Shown here in pieces: positions 50,925 to 61,600 of a stretch of 64,000 nt of DNA (position 1 is the first letter of the stretch; every line of letters starts with the position of its first letter). The stretch is from Erpobdella octoculata (taxonomy: Eukaryota; Annelida; Clitellata; Hirudinida; Erpobdellidae). Both the position numbers and the translations under genes were made by a program. The notes beneath the pieces are model-generated. The model did no database searches and was not told the origin of the DNA. It saw only the letters and a program-made list of their open reading frames with translations. Location: NCBI GenBank assembly GCA_963978895.1, contig OZ022246.1:18130549-18194548 (forward strand), read 5' to 3'.

Positions 50925-51775
50925 TCTGCTTTGATTCGTAGCTTAGGTTTTCTCTTTGACTCTAACTTGTCTCTAACCCCTCAAATTACATCTGTTACTA
51001 ATAATAAATAATAAATTTGACAATATTTAGAGTGGCGTAAATCCTAAAGGACTTCAAAGCCGCTGAAGGGTTCTTTGCAGAGGCAGCCATTTATAGGCGC
51101 CTACCCCTTTAGCAATGCGAGTGAACTCCTTGCTTAAAGGAGTTACGCTGGTGACGCCGGTGAGGCTTGAACTGCCGACCTAATGATCGACAGGCGAGCG
51201 CTCTACCGCTCTGCCACCAGCGCCTCACTAAATCTTGTTACTTCCATATTCGCCGTATTAAGCAGCTTCGTCCACTTCTGGATGACCCTTCTCTACAACT
51301 TCAAGTCTCTTCTCTTGTTCTGTCTCGAATTGCAATTCACTATATTGTCTTCGTGACACTACCCTTTATCCTCTCTCTAAAGCCTTCAACTCGGCTGCAT
51401 GCTTAATTTCTCGCACCTCATACTCCTCTCACATCTCTCCATCTCTTGTTCTTCTCCATTGGCTTCCTCTCAGATATAGGGTGATTTTTAAAATCTGTTT
51501 AATAATGTATAAAATAAAAAATTGTATTTCTCCTCTCTACTTAACTAATTTAATACATATCCCTCCTAAGTCTGGTCTTCGTTCTTCTTCTCTTAGTCAC
51601 TTTCGCGTTTTCACTATTAAGCATTCTTTTGCTAAACGCTCTTTCTCCTACTCTGGTCCCTATCTCTGGAACTCTCTTCCTTCTTATCTTACTAACTCTA
51701 CTTCTCTCACAGCTTTCCGTCGTGGACTTAAAACACATCTGTTTAGTAAATTCACGACCGAGCGCTATTGAACAC
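50925..51775 (+). pseudogene. L2-type LINE RT C-terminus, split by a SINE
   Basis: LGFLFDSNLSLTPQITSVT ends at about 50998 and resumes at 51232 as KSCYFHIRRIKQLRPLL. It continues with many breaks to SYSGPYLWNSLPSYLTNS and RRGLKTHLFSKF, the usual L2 C-terminus. A (TTGA)n tail follows at about 51807-51820. Excluding the SINE it is about 650 bp. Confidence 0.85.
50999..51228 (-). mobile_element. tRNA-derived SINE T1, copy inside the L2 LINE
   Basis: Minus strand: box A TGGCAGAGCGGTA, a D-arm-like GAGCGGTAGAGCGCTC, and box B GGCAGTTCAAGCC. GCTGGTG pairs with CACCAGC like an acceptor stem. A TATT-rich tail is at the low-coordinate end. ACTAA on both sides may be the target duplication. Confidence 0.8.
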
Positions 51776-51967
51776 CACGAAAATAGTGCTATACAAATTC
51801 AGCTTGATTGATTGATTGAACAGAAAAAGCTCTTGTTGCGTAATTATGGCAAACGCACGGAACAATTATGTCATGACGAAACCGGAGTCTGCATCTCCGG
51901 GCAGTCCGAACAGAGATTGATGAAATCAAGTAAGTAAGTTGAGAAGCCCTCATAAAGAATATTATGA

Positions 51968-52140
51968 ATATGCAGAGTACCCGGCGTTGCCCCGGGGTTT
52001 TTCTCTCGCTCCCGCTCCCGGTTGCTTTCCAACTTTTGGTCGCTTTTTCGCTTGCTCTCCCGTTCCCGTCGTTTCCCCTTTCCCGCTATCTCCAGTTCCC
52101 GTTTCTGCTCGCTTTTCCGCTCCGCTCATTTTGCGACCAT
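51968..52140. repeat. ACCCGGCGTTGCCC repeat with 18-bp-type minisatellite
   Basis: Begins TACCCGGCGTTGCCCC and runs through CTCCCGTTCCCG-type repeats to CGCTCCGCTCATTTTG. The same order of parts appears in the fold-back element at 61096-62056 and in 62145-62180. Confidence 0.75.
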
Positions 52141-52149
52141 TTTAACTTT

Positions 52150-52425
52150 TTTTGAGTGTTTTTATTAAAATGCTTTTATTTAACTTCACTTTCTCTCTGT
52201 TTGTTTTTTTGTTTGTCTGTGGTGATCAAATCTTAGAAACGAAAATTCACCCACTTTTCGACTACCTAGAGCTCTAAAACTTTCGGGAAAGCTTTATTCT
52301 GGATGATAATATATGAATTTAATGTTTTCGACATGAATTAGGCTTAAAATTAAAAATTAATCAAATCAAAATAATTCTTGCCATCTAGCGACTGTAATAA
52401 GTTGTTTATGTATAAGTCGCCAGAG
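52150..52425 (-). repeat. dispersed repeat family A2, inverted copy
   Basis: Inverse of 56470-56705: CATCTAGCGACTGTAATAAG, GGATGATAATA and CGACTACCTAGAGCTC occur in both. AATAAAAG marks its tail. Confidence 0.8.
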
Positions 52426-52434
52426 GTCCAAAAT

Positions 52435-53700
52435 AGTTGGGGAAGACCGGGGCATGTCGAACCAATTTTTATAACTTTACTCAGTACAAATTTATTATTG
52501 TAGTGAAACATCTTGAAATAGGTTATTATTATAAACAAATATGTTTATTACGTATACCAAAAATTATTTTTAATTTTGAGATGTTTCCCTGACCTTAGAA
52601 AAAGATATTAGTAAGCTCGTCATGTGGTTAAACTTACCCCGTTAACGGGGCACATTGAACCAATATTTTATAATTACTGTTGCTAAGCAGTTATTGTTCT
52701 AGTGAAACATTTTCAAATGTACAAATGTTATCTAAGTCAAATTGATTTTCTGACCATAGAAAAACTAAAAGAATTGAGCAACAAAGCACTTGTATTATCA
52801 AGACACAAAACTATGGTTAACTGAGGCATAAATAACACAAAACGGAGTCCTCTGGACAGAAACGCTCATGGAACCATTCTTTGCAAGATGGATATTCTCC
52901 CAAGTCCTCAAATGGAGGTACGTTAGCCAGTATGTCACAGAGACGACAAGGTGTTTTATCGTCACTTGTAATTATCGAAATTTCAGTGTCACTTTTCTTT
53001 TTTAATTTCGGCTTCTGCACTCCAGCAGTTTTTATTGGCTCCAGCTGATTGTGACCAAATAAATTCTTTCTCTTTTTAGTGGTGGTCTTTGATTCACGAG
53101 CTTGCTGACGAGCTTCCAGTTCTGCCTTCACTGGTGTATCTGTCAGAATTTGGGTTTTTCCTTTTCTTGCTTCACACCTTTCTGGGCTACAACTCTGCTT
53201 GGACGCTGCACGGTAGTAATTCCTGTTTCGTCGATCTGGTAGATAGCCTCTGGTCCAAACTTATAACGTTCCAAAACTGTTGACAAGTTATCAAAAAATA
53301 TTAGATCTATTGAAACTTGTTGCTCGAGCAATAGATGTTGCCTCAGGTTCTCTGAGTGAGAGCTGTTGGTGTCTTTTTAAGAATCCAGAAAACCAATCAG
53401 CCCCTGCTGTTTTATCCACCTTTCTTGATGTATTCCTCCAGCAAGCATTCTTCGTCATTGGTAAACACCTTTTTTGGCTGACTGTAACCAAAACTGAAAT
53501 TTGACAGATCAGAATTCTGATCATTGTTGTATTTCTTACAATATCGAAGCAATGTTGCATGGTTGATGTTGTATTTGCGACCAACAGCACGGACACTCAT
53601 TTGTCCTTCTAGAGTCTCTTTCACAGCAGCCAGCATTGTCAGTGCTGGACCCCCCTTTTTTTTGTACCGAGCATTAATTTAATTTATTTTATTTCTAGCG
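52435..53700 (-). mobile_element. pogo/Tigger-like DNA transposon relic
   Basis: Contains broken transposase at 52810-53640. Its 3' side has two related units starting GGGGCATGTCGAACC (52450) and GGGGCACATTGAACC (52648), each followed by TTATAA and GTGAAACAT. Exact ends and a TA duplication were not identified. Confidence 0.65.
52810..53636 (-). pseudogene. pogo-like transposase, internally deleted
   Basis: Minus-strand pieces in order: an HTH start ([20 protein letters not shown]), EECLLEEYI, a CENPB-type part ([19 protein letters not shown]), and the first catalytic region (YQIDETGITTVQRPSRVV). Then, after a large deletion, TPVKAELEARQQARESK and a Cys/His-rich end (CRLCDILANVPPF...WFHERFC). 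Two frameshifts; the second and third catalytic acids are gone. Confidence 0.82.
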
Positions 53701-54007
53701 ATATTGTTGAGTAATTAGTGAAATCCGATTTAGTATCTTCTGTTTTATCAAGTACTGCATTGTTCTCAGCGAGCCAATCAGAGCGCATGTAAATTCCCGC
53801 AATTATTAATTGAGCATTTCTTAGTGTAGCGAGATTTCTACCGAATATTAAGTTTTAACAAGTAAATTAAAAACGAATTTTTAATACCAATGCTTTTACA
53901 TGTAATTAAAACACAAATTTTGCAATCAATTTTTTCTTATATTACTCTTTTATTTTATATTAAAGTCGAAATATCTTAATTATATCGAAATATCGAAATT
54001 AATTAAA

Positions 54008-54240
54008 ATTAACTAAATTAATTGACTTATTGTAAAACTAATAATTGAATATTGCATTGTCTTCTATTTTGAGCATGTATGCAAAATTTGAAAAAAATCT
54101 ATCATCAGGAAGTGACTCAAAAATTGATTGCAAGATTTGAAACAGACAGAGAAACAAACAGACAGACAGAGAAACAAACAGACAGACAGAGAAACAGAGA
54201 CGACGAGTTAATAAAAGCATTGGTAATAATAATAAAAATA
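54008..54240. repeat. 471-bp duplication, first copy
   Basis: Starts ATTAACTAAATTAATTGAC and includes TGCAAAATTTGAAAAAAATC and a (CAGACAGAGAAA)n run. It recurs at 54479-54655 with fewer CAGA units. The core resembles LINE or Penelope-like tails. Confidence 0.85.
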
Positions 54241-54369
54241 TCATCAAAAAGCATCGAATTTAAATATCTCAACTATTTTCATGAAAATTTCGTACACGCT
54301 TGAGAATCGCGGTCAGTGAGTGTGGTTCGTGTTAACTTGGTAAAATAGTCTGCCAGTCGGTTAGCGTTT

Positions 54370-54478
54370 TGTGGTCAAGAAAACCCTCAAGAAAACCCTC
54401 AAGAAAACCCTCAAGAAAACCCTCAAGAAAACCCTCAAGAAAACCCTCAAGAAACCCCTCGATAAAACCCTCAAGAAA
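54370..54478. repeat. 12-bp minisatellite
   Basis: CAAGAAAACCCT is repeated about eight to nine times between the two copies of the 471-bp duplication. Confidence 0.93.
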
Positions 54479-54655
54479 ATTAACTAAATTAATTGACTTA
54501 TTGTAAAACTAATAATTGAATATTGCATTGTCTTCTATTTTGAGCATGTATGCAAAATTTGAAAAAAATCTATCATCAGGAAGTGACTCAAAAATTGATT
54601 GCAAGATTTGAAACAGACAGAGAAACAGAGACGACGAGTTAATAAAAGCATTCGT
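54479..54655. repeat. 471-bp duplication, second copy
   Basis: Same text as 54008-54240 less about 40 bp of the CAGACAGA run. Confidence 0.85.
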
Positions 54656-54827
54656 AAAAATCTCGTGGATTGTAGATTATAATTATATTTATAGTCTATT
54701 AAAATTTGGTACCTTCGCGATCACGATATAGTGAGATAATTACATGGTTATTATTTGTTTACATCAGCTTATTGAATATTAATTATTGCCGAATCAGAGA
54801 GGCGGATTCTGATCACATGACCAGATT

Positions 54828-54863
54828 TCTTTATATAAGGCGGCGGGTGATCGCCGTTCGGAG
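54828..54863 (+). promoter_or_regulatory. TATA box upstream of the insertion hotspot
   Basis: TTATATAAGG at 54831-54840 lies about 20 bp before GCCGTTCGGAG, where a transcript would start. With AATAAA at about 55469 and 55502 downstream, the segment looks like a solo LTR or a promoter plus short transcript. No partner LTR was found. Confidence 0.35.
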
Positions 54864-55398
54864 TTGAGGGAGGGGAGGTCGATTTGCCGGTCCTTGTCCA
54901 ACTTATTGCACTTATTAGTTGGCGGGCTGGAGTTGAGTCGAGCCATGTGCCCACGAAAGCCTTGTGCTTTCGGTGGCCTCCCTGCCTCAAAGCCAACATA
55001 AACACGTCACCAAACACTCAAACATACATACCGTCTAAATTGTCTTATTGACAGATACAAACGTTAATCAAACCACACACACGCCGTTCGGAGTTTGGTC
55101 CTAAACGCTGAAAAACTGACAAGGACTTAAATAAACAACAACAACAGCCGTTCGGAGTTCGTCCAAATCGACTTCAAGTCGGAAAAGGACGTTAAATCAA
55201 ACAACAACAGCCGTTCGGAGTTAACTCCGCCTTGCTTTTGCAAGCCAGTCCCAAGCCTGGAGAAAGGAGGAGGGGAAAGTTAAAAAGATCAAATTATGAT
55301 CCACGACAGGAAGTTTTATACATACTGCCATTTTAGTCTTAAAACACCTGGTGTAAAGGACTATAAACTATTACAATACAAATAAAAGCCGTTCGGAG
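54853..55398. repeat. five copies of GCCGTTCGGAG bracketing four insertions
   Basis: GCCGTTCGGAG occurs at 54853, 55083, 55147, 55210 and 55388. Between them are inserts of about 219, 53, 52 and 167 bp, three ending in A/C-rich tails (ACAACAACA or CACACAC) and the last being a SINE S1 ending AATAAAA. The pattern is that of repeated retroposition at one site, each event duplicating the same 11 bp. Confidence 0.85.
55221..55387 (+). mobile_element. SINE S1 at the insertion hotspot
   Basis: TTAACTCCGCCTTGC, GCCAGTCCCAAGCCTGG, GATCCACGACAGG and GTAAAGGACTATAAACTATTA in order. Flanked on both sides by GCCGTTCGGAG. Confidence 0.9.
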
Positions 55399-55664
55399 AG
55401 GCTCCGCTTGGTTTTTTTGTGAGAGGGAAAAGTCCTGTGCGACTGTTCCACGTTGTCTTCTCTAGTCTATATTTAATAAACGTTTCTAGTTTGCTTTTAT
55501 TTTAATAAAGTGTTGCTTATTCTCTTCTCGATAAAGTGTTTTGGTGTCAGTAAGTGTTTGAGGCTCGGCACTGACAAGCATAATATTTGAAAGAGTGCCA
55601 CCTCTATTTGTAGTTCGCTGTCTTGATCTAACCAGTGTAATGGATACATTTCACTTAACTCCGC

Positions 55665-55828
55665 CTCGCTAATTGCGAGCCAGTCCCAAGCCTGGAGAAA
55701 GGAGGAGGGAAAAGTTATGATCCACAACAGGAAGTACTTAGCTGCTTCCTACATACAGACATTTCAGTCTTAAAACACATGGTGTAAAGGACTATAAACT
55801 ATTATAAAAAAAAAAAAAAAAAAAAAAA
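55665..55828 (+). mobile_element. SINE S1 with long A tail
   Basis: Starts TTAACTCCGCCTCGC and ends with over 20 A residues. Possible target duplication TTTCACTT / TTTTACTT. Confidence 0.9.
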
Positions 55829-56469
55829 TTTTACTTGCATGCTAGGCTTAGATTTTATTAAATAGTTAATTTTTTAACAAAATTTTTCATTAATAAAAAT
55901 TTGTGATCGTAAACTTCAATATATATTCTTAAAAATAACATTTTCCCTAAAGTTCGTTAGAATACGCAGGAGGCGTCGTGTTAACGAGTAGCAAATTTGC
56001 ATATTTTGCATAATTAGCCACAGTGAGCTAGACTCGATTGTCCAATCGCAGCGTCTGTTTAGGTTTGCTCGAAGAAATTGGTATACGGTCCGATGTTTTA
56101 TTCGATAACTAACTTTTTTATTTATTAACTTTGAGAAGCGAAAGTTGTATTGTGGTTTAAGGTTCTTATTATGCTGTTTTGTTTTATAAGATTTCTTTCG
56201 TTTTGTATAGATCGTTTTTTTCGTATAAATTATAGTTTAAACATCAAATGAGTTTCATTCCATCACATAATTCACATATGAATTACAGTTTAAATATTAA
56301 CAAATTCAAACTTAAGCATAGATGATATCCGACCGCTATTTATTTGCCTCTTTATCTAAGTAAACACACTAAAATTTTTGATTCTAAAACAACCGTTACA
56401 CTCAATCTTGTTAATTATTTTGGACATCTGGCATCCGTACTGTTTAATTATTTTCGACCTCTGTCGATA
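55829..56469. other. no gene seen
   Basis: AT-rich DNA without recognisable coding sequence or repeat ends. Confidence 0.5.
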
Positions 56470-56705
56470 TTACCTAAACAACTTATTACAGTCGCTAGAT
56501 GGCAGGAATTAATTTTATTTGATTAATTTTAATTGATTTAAGGTCTAATTAATGTCGGAAACATTTAATTCATGTATTGTCATCCAGAATAAAGCTTTCC
56601 TGAAAGTTTTAGAGCTCTAGGTAGTCGAAAAGAGGATGAATTTTTGTTTCTAAGATTTGATAACCACAAACAAACAAACAGAGAAAAGTGTGAAGTTAAA
56701 TAAAA
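56470..56705 (+). repeat. dispersed repeat family A2, direct copy
   Basis: CTTATTACAGTCGCTAGATG, TGTATTGTCATCCAGAATAAAG, TAGAGCTCTAGGTAGTCG and a CAAACAAA tail. Inverse of 52150-52425; the central part also matches family A at 14370 and 21490. Confidence 0.8.
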
Positions 56706-57337
56706 GCATTTAAAAATGTTCAAAACACGGATTATTATCAAATATCCACACGACAGAGTAATACAGGTTCTGACGAAGTAGGCACAATTGAGGCGCGGTC
56801 CTACCATTGGGGATGCTGGGGATGCATCCCCCCACCAGCCTCAGAGACCAATTTTTTTTCAATGAATAAATAAAGTTAAACGTACACAAACAACCTCCGC
56901 CAAACACCAACTATCTTCCTTACCTAGATAGTTATAAAATATAAAGAAATCTGTGGGCATCAACAATGCGCAATTAATATCTCATTACTAAGATATGCTT
57001 GACCAACCGAAAGCCATTATGTTCTGCCAACTAGCTTCATATAAATGAGGATATCCAGCTAAGGTGATTCTTATTCGGTTTTCAGTAGTTTTCGGGTTTT
57101 CTATTCTTTGTTGTTTCCTGGCGTTATTCGTTTAAAAATTTGTTTTACAAAAAATTGAGTTTGTGCGAGTTTAGAAAACTAGTTTTTCCATATATAGGCT
57201 ACCTATATTAATCGAAACGGGAAAATACCCACTGTTTTCTGTTAAACCTAAAGGTGGTAAAGTACTTAATTTGCTTTTCATAAATCAACATTTGTTTTAC
57301 TAATTTAACTGCACAAACTCTAATTATTGTGTAGAAG

Positions 57338-57637
57338 ATGTCAAGCAAAAATCTTGAACTTCCAGCAAAAAAATGTGCTTCAGCAACTTCATTAAGATTA
57401 CTTCATTCTTTAAAACGGCACCCGCTGAGCATTGATAATGCAAAAGTTTTAGCCAAACTTCAAACCCTGAACAACAAGATTCTTATTTATCAACTCGTTC
57501 TATCAAATTCTCGTCGAACAAAAATACATTTAAGACGAACTCCACCAACAAAACTGTCAAATTTTTGTTTCAAACCTAACACTTTGAATATTGCATTTGC
57601 GTTTACTGAGGTTGAAGGAGAGTTCGTCGTTCTATAG
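57338..57637 (+). CDS. small hypothetical ORF
   Basis: 99 codons starting MSSKNLELPAKK. It is rich in Leu, Lys and Asn, with no signal peptide, membrane segment or known motif. Just after it, KQVKIKLKTYLFNKFFD recalls the end of an L2-type ORF2, so the region may be LINE wreckage. I cannot assign a function. Confidence 0.2.
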   Translation: MSSKNLELPAKKCASATSLRLLHSLKRHPLSIDNAKVLAKLQTLNNKILIYQLVLSNSRRTKIHLRRTPPTKLSNFCFKPNTLNIAFAFTEVEGEFVVL

Positions 57638-57879
57638 ACATTAAACAAGTTAAAATTAAGCTAAAAACATATCTTTTCAATAAGTTTTTTGATTAGGAGA
57701 TGTTGATGAACTGCGCGCCTTTGCGAAAAAATTTTTTGTTTTTTTTTTATAAGGGCACGTTATAAATATTATTTTGTATTTTAGTTGTATGGAGATTGAT
57801 TAGGAATATACACATTTCTTATGCTCAAAACGCAATTTTCTTACAACACACCCATTACTTGATGATAGCTTTAAAATCT

Positions 57880-58050
57880 TTTTTTTTTATAATAGTTTAT
57901 AGTCCTTTACACCAGATGTTTTAAGACTCCAATGGCTGTTTGTAGAAAGCACTTAAGTACTTCCTGTCGTGGTTCAGAATTTGATCCTTTTTACTTTTCC
58001 CTCCTCCTTTCTCCAGGCTTGGGACTGGCTCGCAATAAGCGAGACGGAGT
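57880..58050 (-). mobile_element. SINE S1, minus strand, with 14-bp target duplication
   Basis: TAGCTTTAAAATCT occurs exactly at 57866-57879 and 58051-58064. The insert reads, in reverse, the full S1 order and ends in a poly(T/A) tail at the low-coordinate side. Confidence 0.95.
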
Positions 58051-58177
58051 TAGCTTTAAAATCTATAAAAATATATATTATATAGTAGCCCACGTCACTC
58101 ACTTACTCACTCACTCACTGATTCTGTCACGCTTACGTAATTAGTCGTATAGATGATATCAATGTGCACGTAAGAAT

Positions 58178-58775
58178 TTATGGCGCGCAGGCGTGTAATA
58201 AAAATTATTATGCAATTGTACCTATCTCAGTCTCAGTCCTGGAGATCAAAAGAAGTGGCGCTGCAATCGAAAAATATTATATAATGGATTTAAAAAAATC
58301 TCAGAACCAAGGACCACTTCTCGATGGCCGTCAATTCACAAGAAAAATAACCAATTATTGCACTTTTCAATTTTCACATCCTTTGAATTTATATGAAATA
58401 CTTTAGTAAATTGAAAATTTTAACACAATAAAAAATTTCATTAAATTTGCTGATATATACAAAAATTTTTTTTATGGTTATCAAATGTGATTTTGTTTTT
58501 GTTGACTATTTTTTTATAAAATCTATCCAAAGTACATCGTAATTTTAAAACATGCGTTCGTGGGGCAGGCAAAACCACTATGTATGTATGTTAGCAATTA
58601 CACATAACTCGGCGGCCGCAGGGGTCAGCAATTAGCAGTTGATAAAAGTTAGTGAGCGCAGGCGTGTAATAAAAGTTATTACGCAAGTGTACAATGACAG
58701 TCTCAAAGATCAAAAAAGGTGATACTGCAATCAGAAATGAACATAAAATAAAATTTTAAAAAATCCGTCATTTTG
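58178..58775. repeat. direct repeat of about 120 bp in two copies
   Basis: GCGCAGGCGTGTAATAAAA starts units at about 58182 and 58658. Each continues with TTATTA.GCAA.TGTAC and a CTGCAATC box. (ACTC)n lies just before at 58093-58122. Confidence 0.65.
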
Positions 58776-58872
58776 ACGGACTAACTCTAGTATAATATAA
58801 GACTCCCAATGAAAAATAAATTTATCATCCCCTACCAGAAAATCCTGGGACCGCGCCTGACTGATCCACCAT

Positions 58873-59878
58873 TGGTTAAATGGCTTATTCTAAGTATAAT
58901 ATTTATTCCAGCTTGTATAGTTGTTGGCAGTTGTGTAAATGGGTCTTTTACTAATGAATAACTATTGTTTGTTTGTCTCCTCTCATTTTGATATATTTTT
59001 TCCTAACTGAAGCATTTTTGTAATTTTCAGCGTGTTTTTAAAACAATTTTTATTATGTGAAACAAAATAAAGTTTATTGAAAATTGTACTCTATATACCC
59101 AATTTAAAAAAAATGGCCTAAATTTTCTTAGATAAGTTCCACACCGTTTTGGAAAGCAAAAAAACGGGAAAAAATTATGATGAAAGAGGCGAAGGCGAGG
59201 AGAGAAAAATAAGAAGCTTGTTCCTTGCAGAAATTCTTGTAGGCGCCCATGGTCATAAATTTTTTAGTTTCCCCTCACCCCGTGCCCGCCCTCGAAAAAA
59301 ATTTCTGGCTGCGCCATTGAGTAGGTTGTTACCTCAATAAAAATTCTACCGGCAATGTTCAGAACATTTCCATTGCAATGATTGATAAGAAAATAGAGCT
59401 GGAAAATATACACTAAAGTTCGAGAAAACAGACGCCAAAAGTGATCGTTTAGCTGCGAGCAACATACGTGTTTCAAACGATAAAGCGCCAAAAATCGGTA
59501 AACTGCGATAAGGTCTCTCACGCGATCCAATCGCAGCGTATTTTCGCAAAAATTTGCGGTTTACCCTTTCGCATTTTTCAATTCGCGGATTACCCATGAC
59601 CAAGATTGGTCCAACACGTTTTATTCAATCGTATTGCATCCTCGCGTCTGCTTGATTATTGAATTTGTTGTTTCTAATGGAACTGTCCAAGCCTTTGGAT
59701 TTAGATGAGCTGATTCGTGGTAAAAGTACAACTTTTGATTTAAACGGTGAAAACAGTTCGAAAATTGGAGGTTATTATTGTCTTAGCTTGTTATTTGATT
59801 TAATTTAATTTTTCTATAAACGGTTATAGGTTTTTGTTTATTTATGGGGCACCTAATTTAATCTAAGACCTAGAATAT
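58873..59878. other. no gene; possible decayed hAT end
   Basis: AAATTTCTGGCTGCGCCATTG near 59308 resembles a hAT terminal region. The rest is AT-rich with no supported frame. Confidence 0.35.
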
Positions 59879-59925
59879 AGAGAGTGACTTACACACTTAG
59901 GTCCTAAGTGTGTAAGTCACTCTCT
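59879..59925. repeat. near-perfect palindrome with 23-bp arms
   Basis: AGAGAGTGACTTACACACTT... at 59879-59901 is the exact inverse of 59903-59925 around a single central T. Weaker symmetry (TAGAATAT / CTATTCTA) continues outside. Confidence 0.95.
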
Positions 59926-60403
59926 CTATTCTATACTAATCTATACTATTATAAGACCTTATAATAACTTCTCAGACAAAAAGATTGGCCGACACCAGTG
60001 GCGTCTACTACTGTATACTCAAGAGGCAGCTGCTTCATACAAATCAAAACTGGGGGGGAAATTTTAATTTTTACTCAAAACTGAGGGGGAACTTTATGCC
60101 CTGGGAAATTTTATTTTAGGACCGGCTATATAATTGACAGTAGGTATTTACTATTACCAAAGAGATATAATAGCTGGAGGGAGAACAAAGTAAAATTATG
60201 CGACTTTTCACGGAAACGTCTATGTTGTAACTTAATTTTCAATAAAATACCACGTAATCATCATAATTTAGAGTTATCCAATCACACTCCGTTTTAAAAA
60301 AAAAAACTATCCAATGATGTTATTTCAATAGCGTCATAAGCAACCAAAGCATGATTAAAAGTTAATATGTTGTTGTTATTGGTTTTTAAGCGACGATTTG
60401 TAA

Positions 60404-61014
60404 ATGTCTATATTTGAATTGCGTTTGTTATCATCTGAAATCATTAGTCCGTCTCAAATTCAAAACATTTGTAACTTTTATGATTTGAATGCAAAAGACA
60501 TTGCAAATGAAAGAAATGATTTTTGCCAGTTTTTCAGTCAATGGTTGATTTTGTTAGTATCGAGGATATATATTCTGACAAAAAAGAAAGATCACAGCAA
60601 CTTCGGCCTGAAACACTACGTACAAACGGATCTGGAGAACCGAGTAATAACGAGGATTGTGAAAATGATGATAAATGTGATGTTTCTGATGATGATCGAA
60701 CTTCGAACAATTGGATTGACTATAGTTTCGTTAAGCCATTGCGAGCTCTAGAAGAACTGTCGTTGTTTCCTAATTTACTTTGTTTTGTAAAAATATTGAC
60801 AACAATAGCGGTAACAAGTTGCAGTGCTGAGCGTGCAATGAGTCGGGTGAAAATTATAAAAAATCGATTACGAAGCACAATGATCGATGATTGGTTTTCA
60901 TCTCTAACAGTTTTAGCGAGCGAGAGAGTCATACTAGAGTCATTGCAAACAAAAGACATTATTGGTCGATTTGCTATGTGTTCGACCAAACTGCAGAGGT
61001 TGTTAATGACCTAA
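60404..61014 (+). pseudogene. hAT transposase, C-terminal part
   Basis: The first piece (MSIFELRLLSSEIISPSQIQ...) is in one frame. After a shift near 60540 the second piece runs to the stop at 61014 and holds the dimerisation domain (FVKILTTIAVTSCSAERAMS, IIKNRLRSTM). The N-terminal finger and most of the catalytic core are missing. Confidence 0.82.
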
Positions 61015-61329
61015 AAGGATGAGACTTGAATTTAAGTTTCTCGACAGTACACAGTATCGGTAACTAAAACTATCATAATTACCTATTATTTTATATTTAA
61101 CTAGCGGGGTTACCCGGCGTTGCCCGGGGTTTTTTAGAGGTTTTTCTAATGTTTGTCTCTCTCGCTCCCGTTTCCTTCTCCACTTTCCCGTTTTCGTCGC
61201 GTTCCCGGTCGCTTTTCCGCTCTCGGTCGTTTTCCAGCTCCCGTTCGCTTTCCCGCTCAGAAGTTTTGTTATCGATTTTCTCTCTTGCTCGCGTTTCCTT
61301 CCAAGCTTGCTCTCCCGATTCCAGTCGCT

Positions 61330-61600
61330 TTCCGCGTTCCCGGTCGCTTTCCGCGTTCCCGGTCGGTTTCCCGTTCCCGGTCGCTTTCCCGTTCCCGGTC
61401 GCTTTCCCGTTCCCGGTCGCTTTCCCGTTCCCGGTCGCTTTCCCGTTCCCGGTCGCTTTCCCGTTCCCGGTCGCTTTCCCGTTCCCGGTCGCTTTTCCGT
61501 TCCCGGTCGCTTTCCCGTTCCCGGTCGCTTTCCCATTCCCGGTCGCTTTCCCGTTCCCGGTCGCTTTCCCGTTCCCGCTCACGCTTGCTCTCCCGTTCCC
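61330..61600. repeat. 18-bp minisatellite, pyrimidine strand, about 14 copies
   Basis: TTCCCGTTCCCGGTCGCT repeated with few changes. It translates to empty repeats such as Gly-Lys-Arg-Pro-Gly-Thr or Ser-Asp-Arg-Glu, depending on frame. Confidence 0.97.

Larger units (their letters stand above)
56790..58872. mobile_element. possible hAT-like element bounded by AGGCGCGGTCC ends
   Basis: AGGCGCGGTCC at about 56791 faces GGACCGCGCCT at about 58848. The inverted ends are short, no 8-bp duplication was found, and no transposase is visible, so this is tentative. Confidence 0.3.

Noticed and set aside
54853..55398. GCCGTTCGGAG as an ordinary tandem repeat
   Set aside because: The spacers differ in length and content, and several end in retroposon-type tails, so target duplications explain it better.
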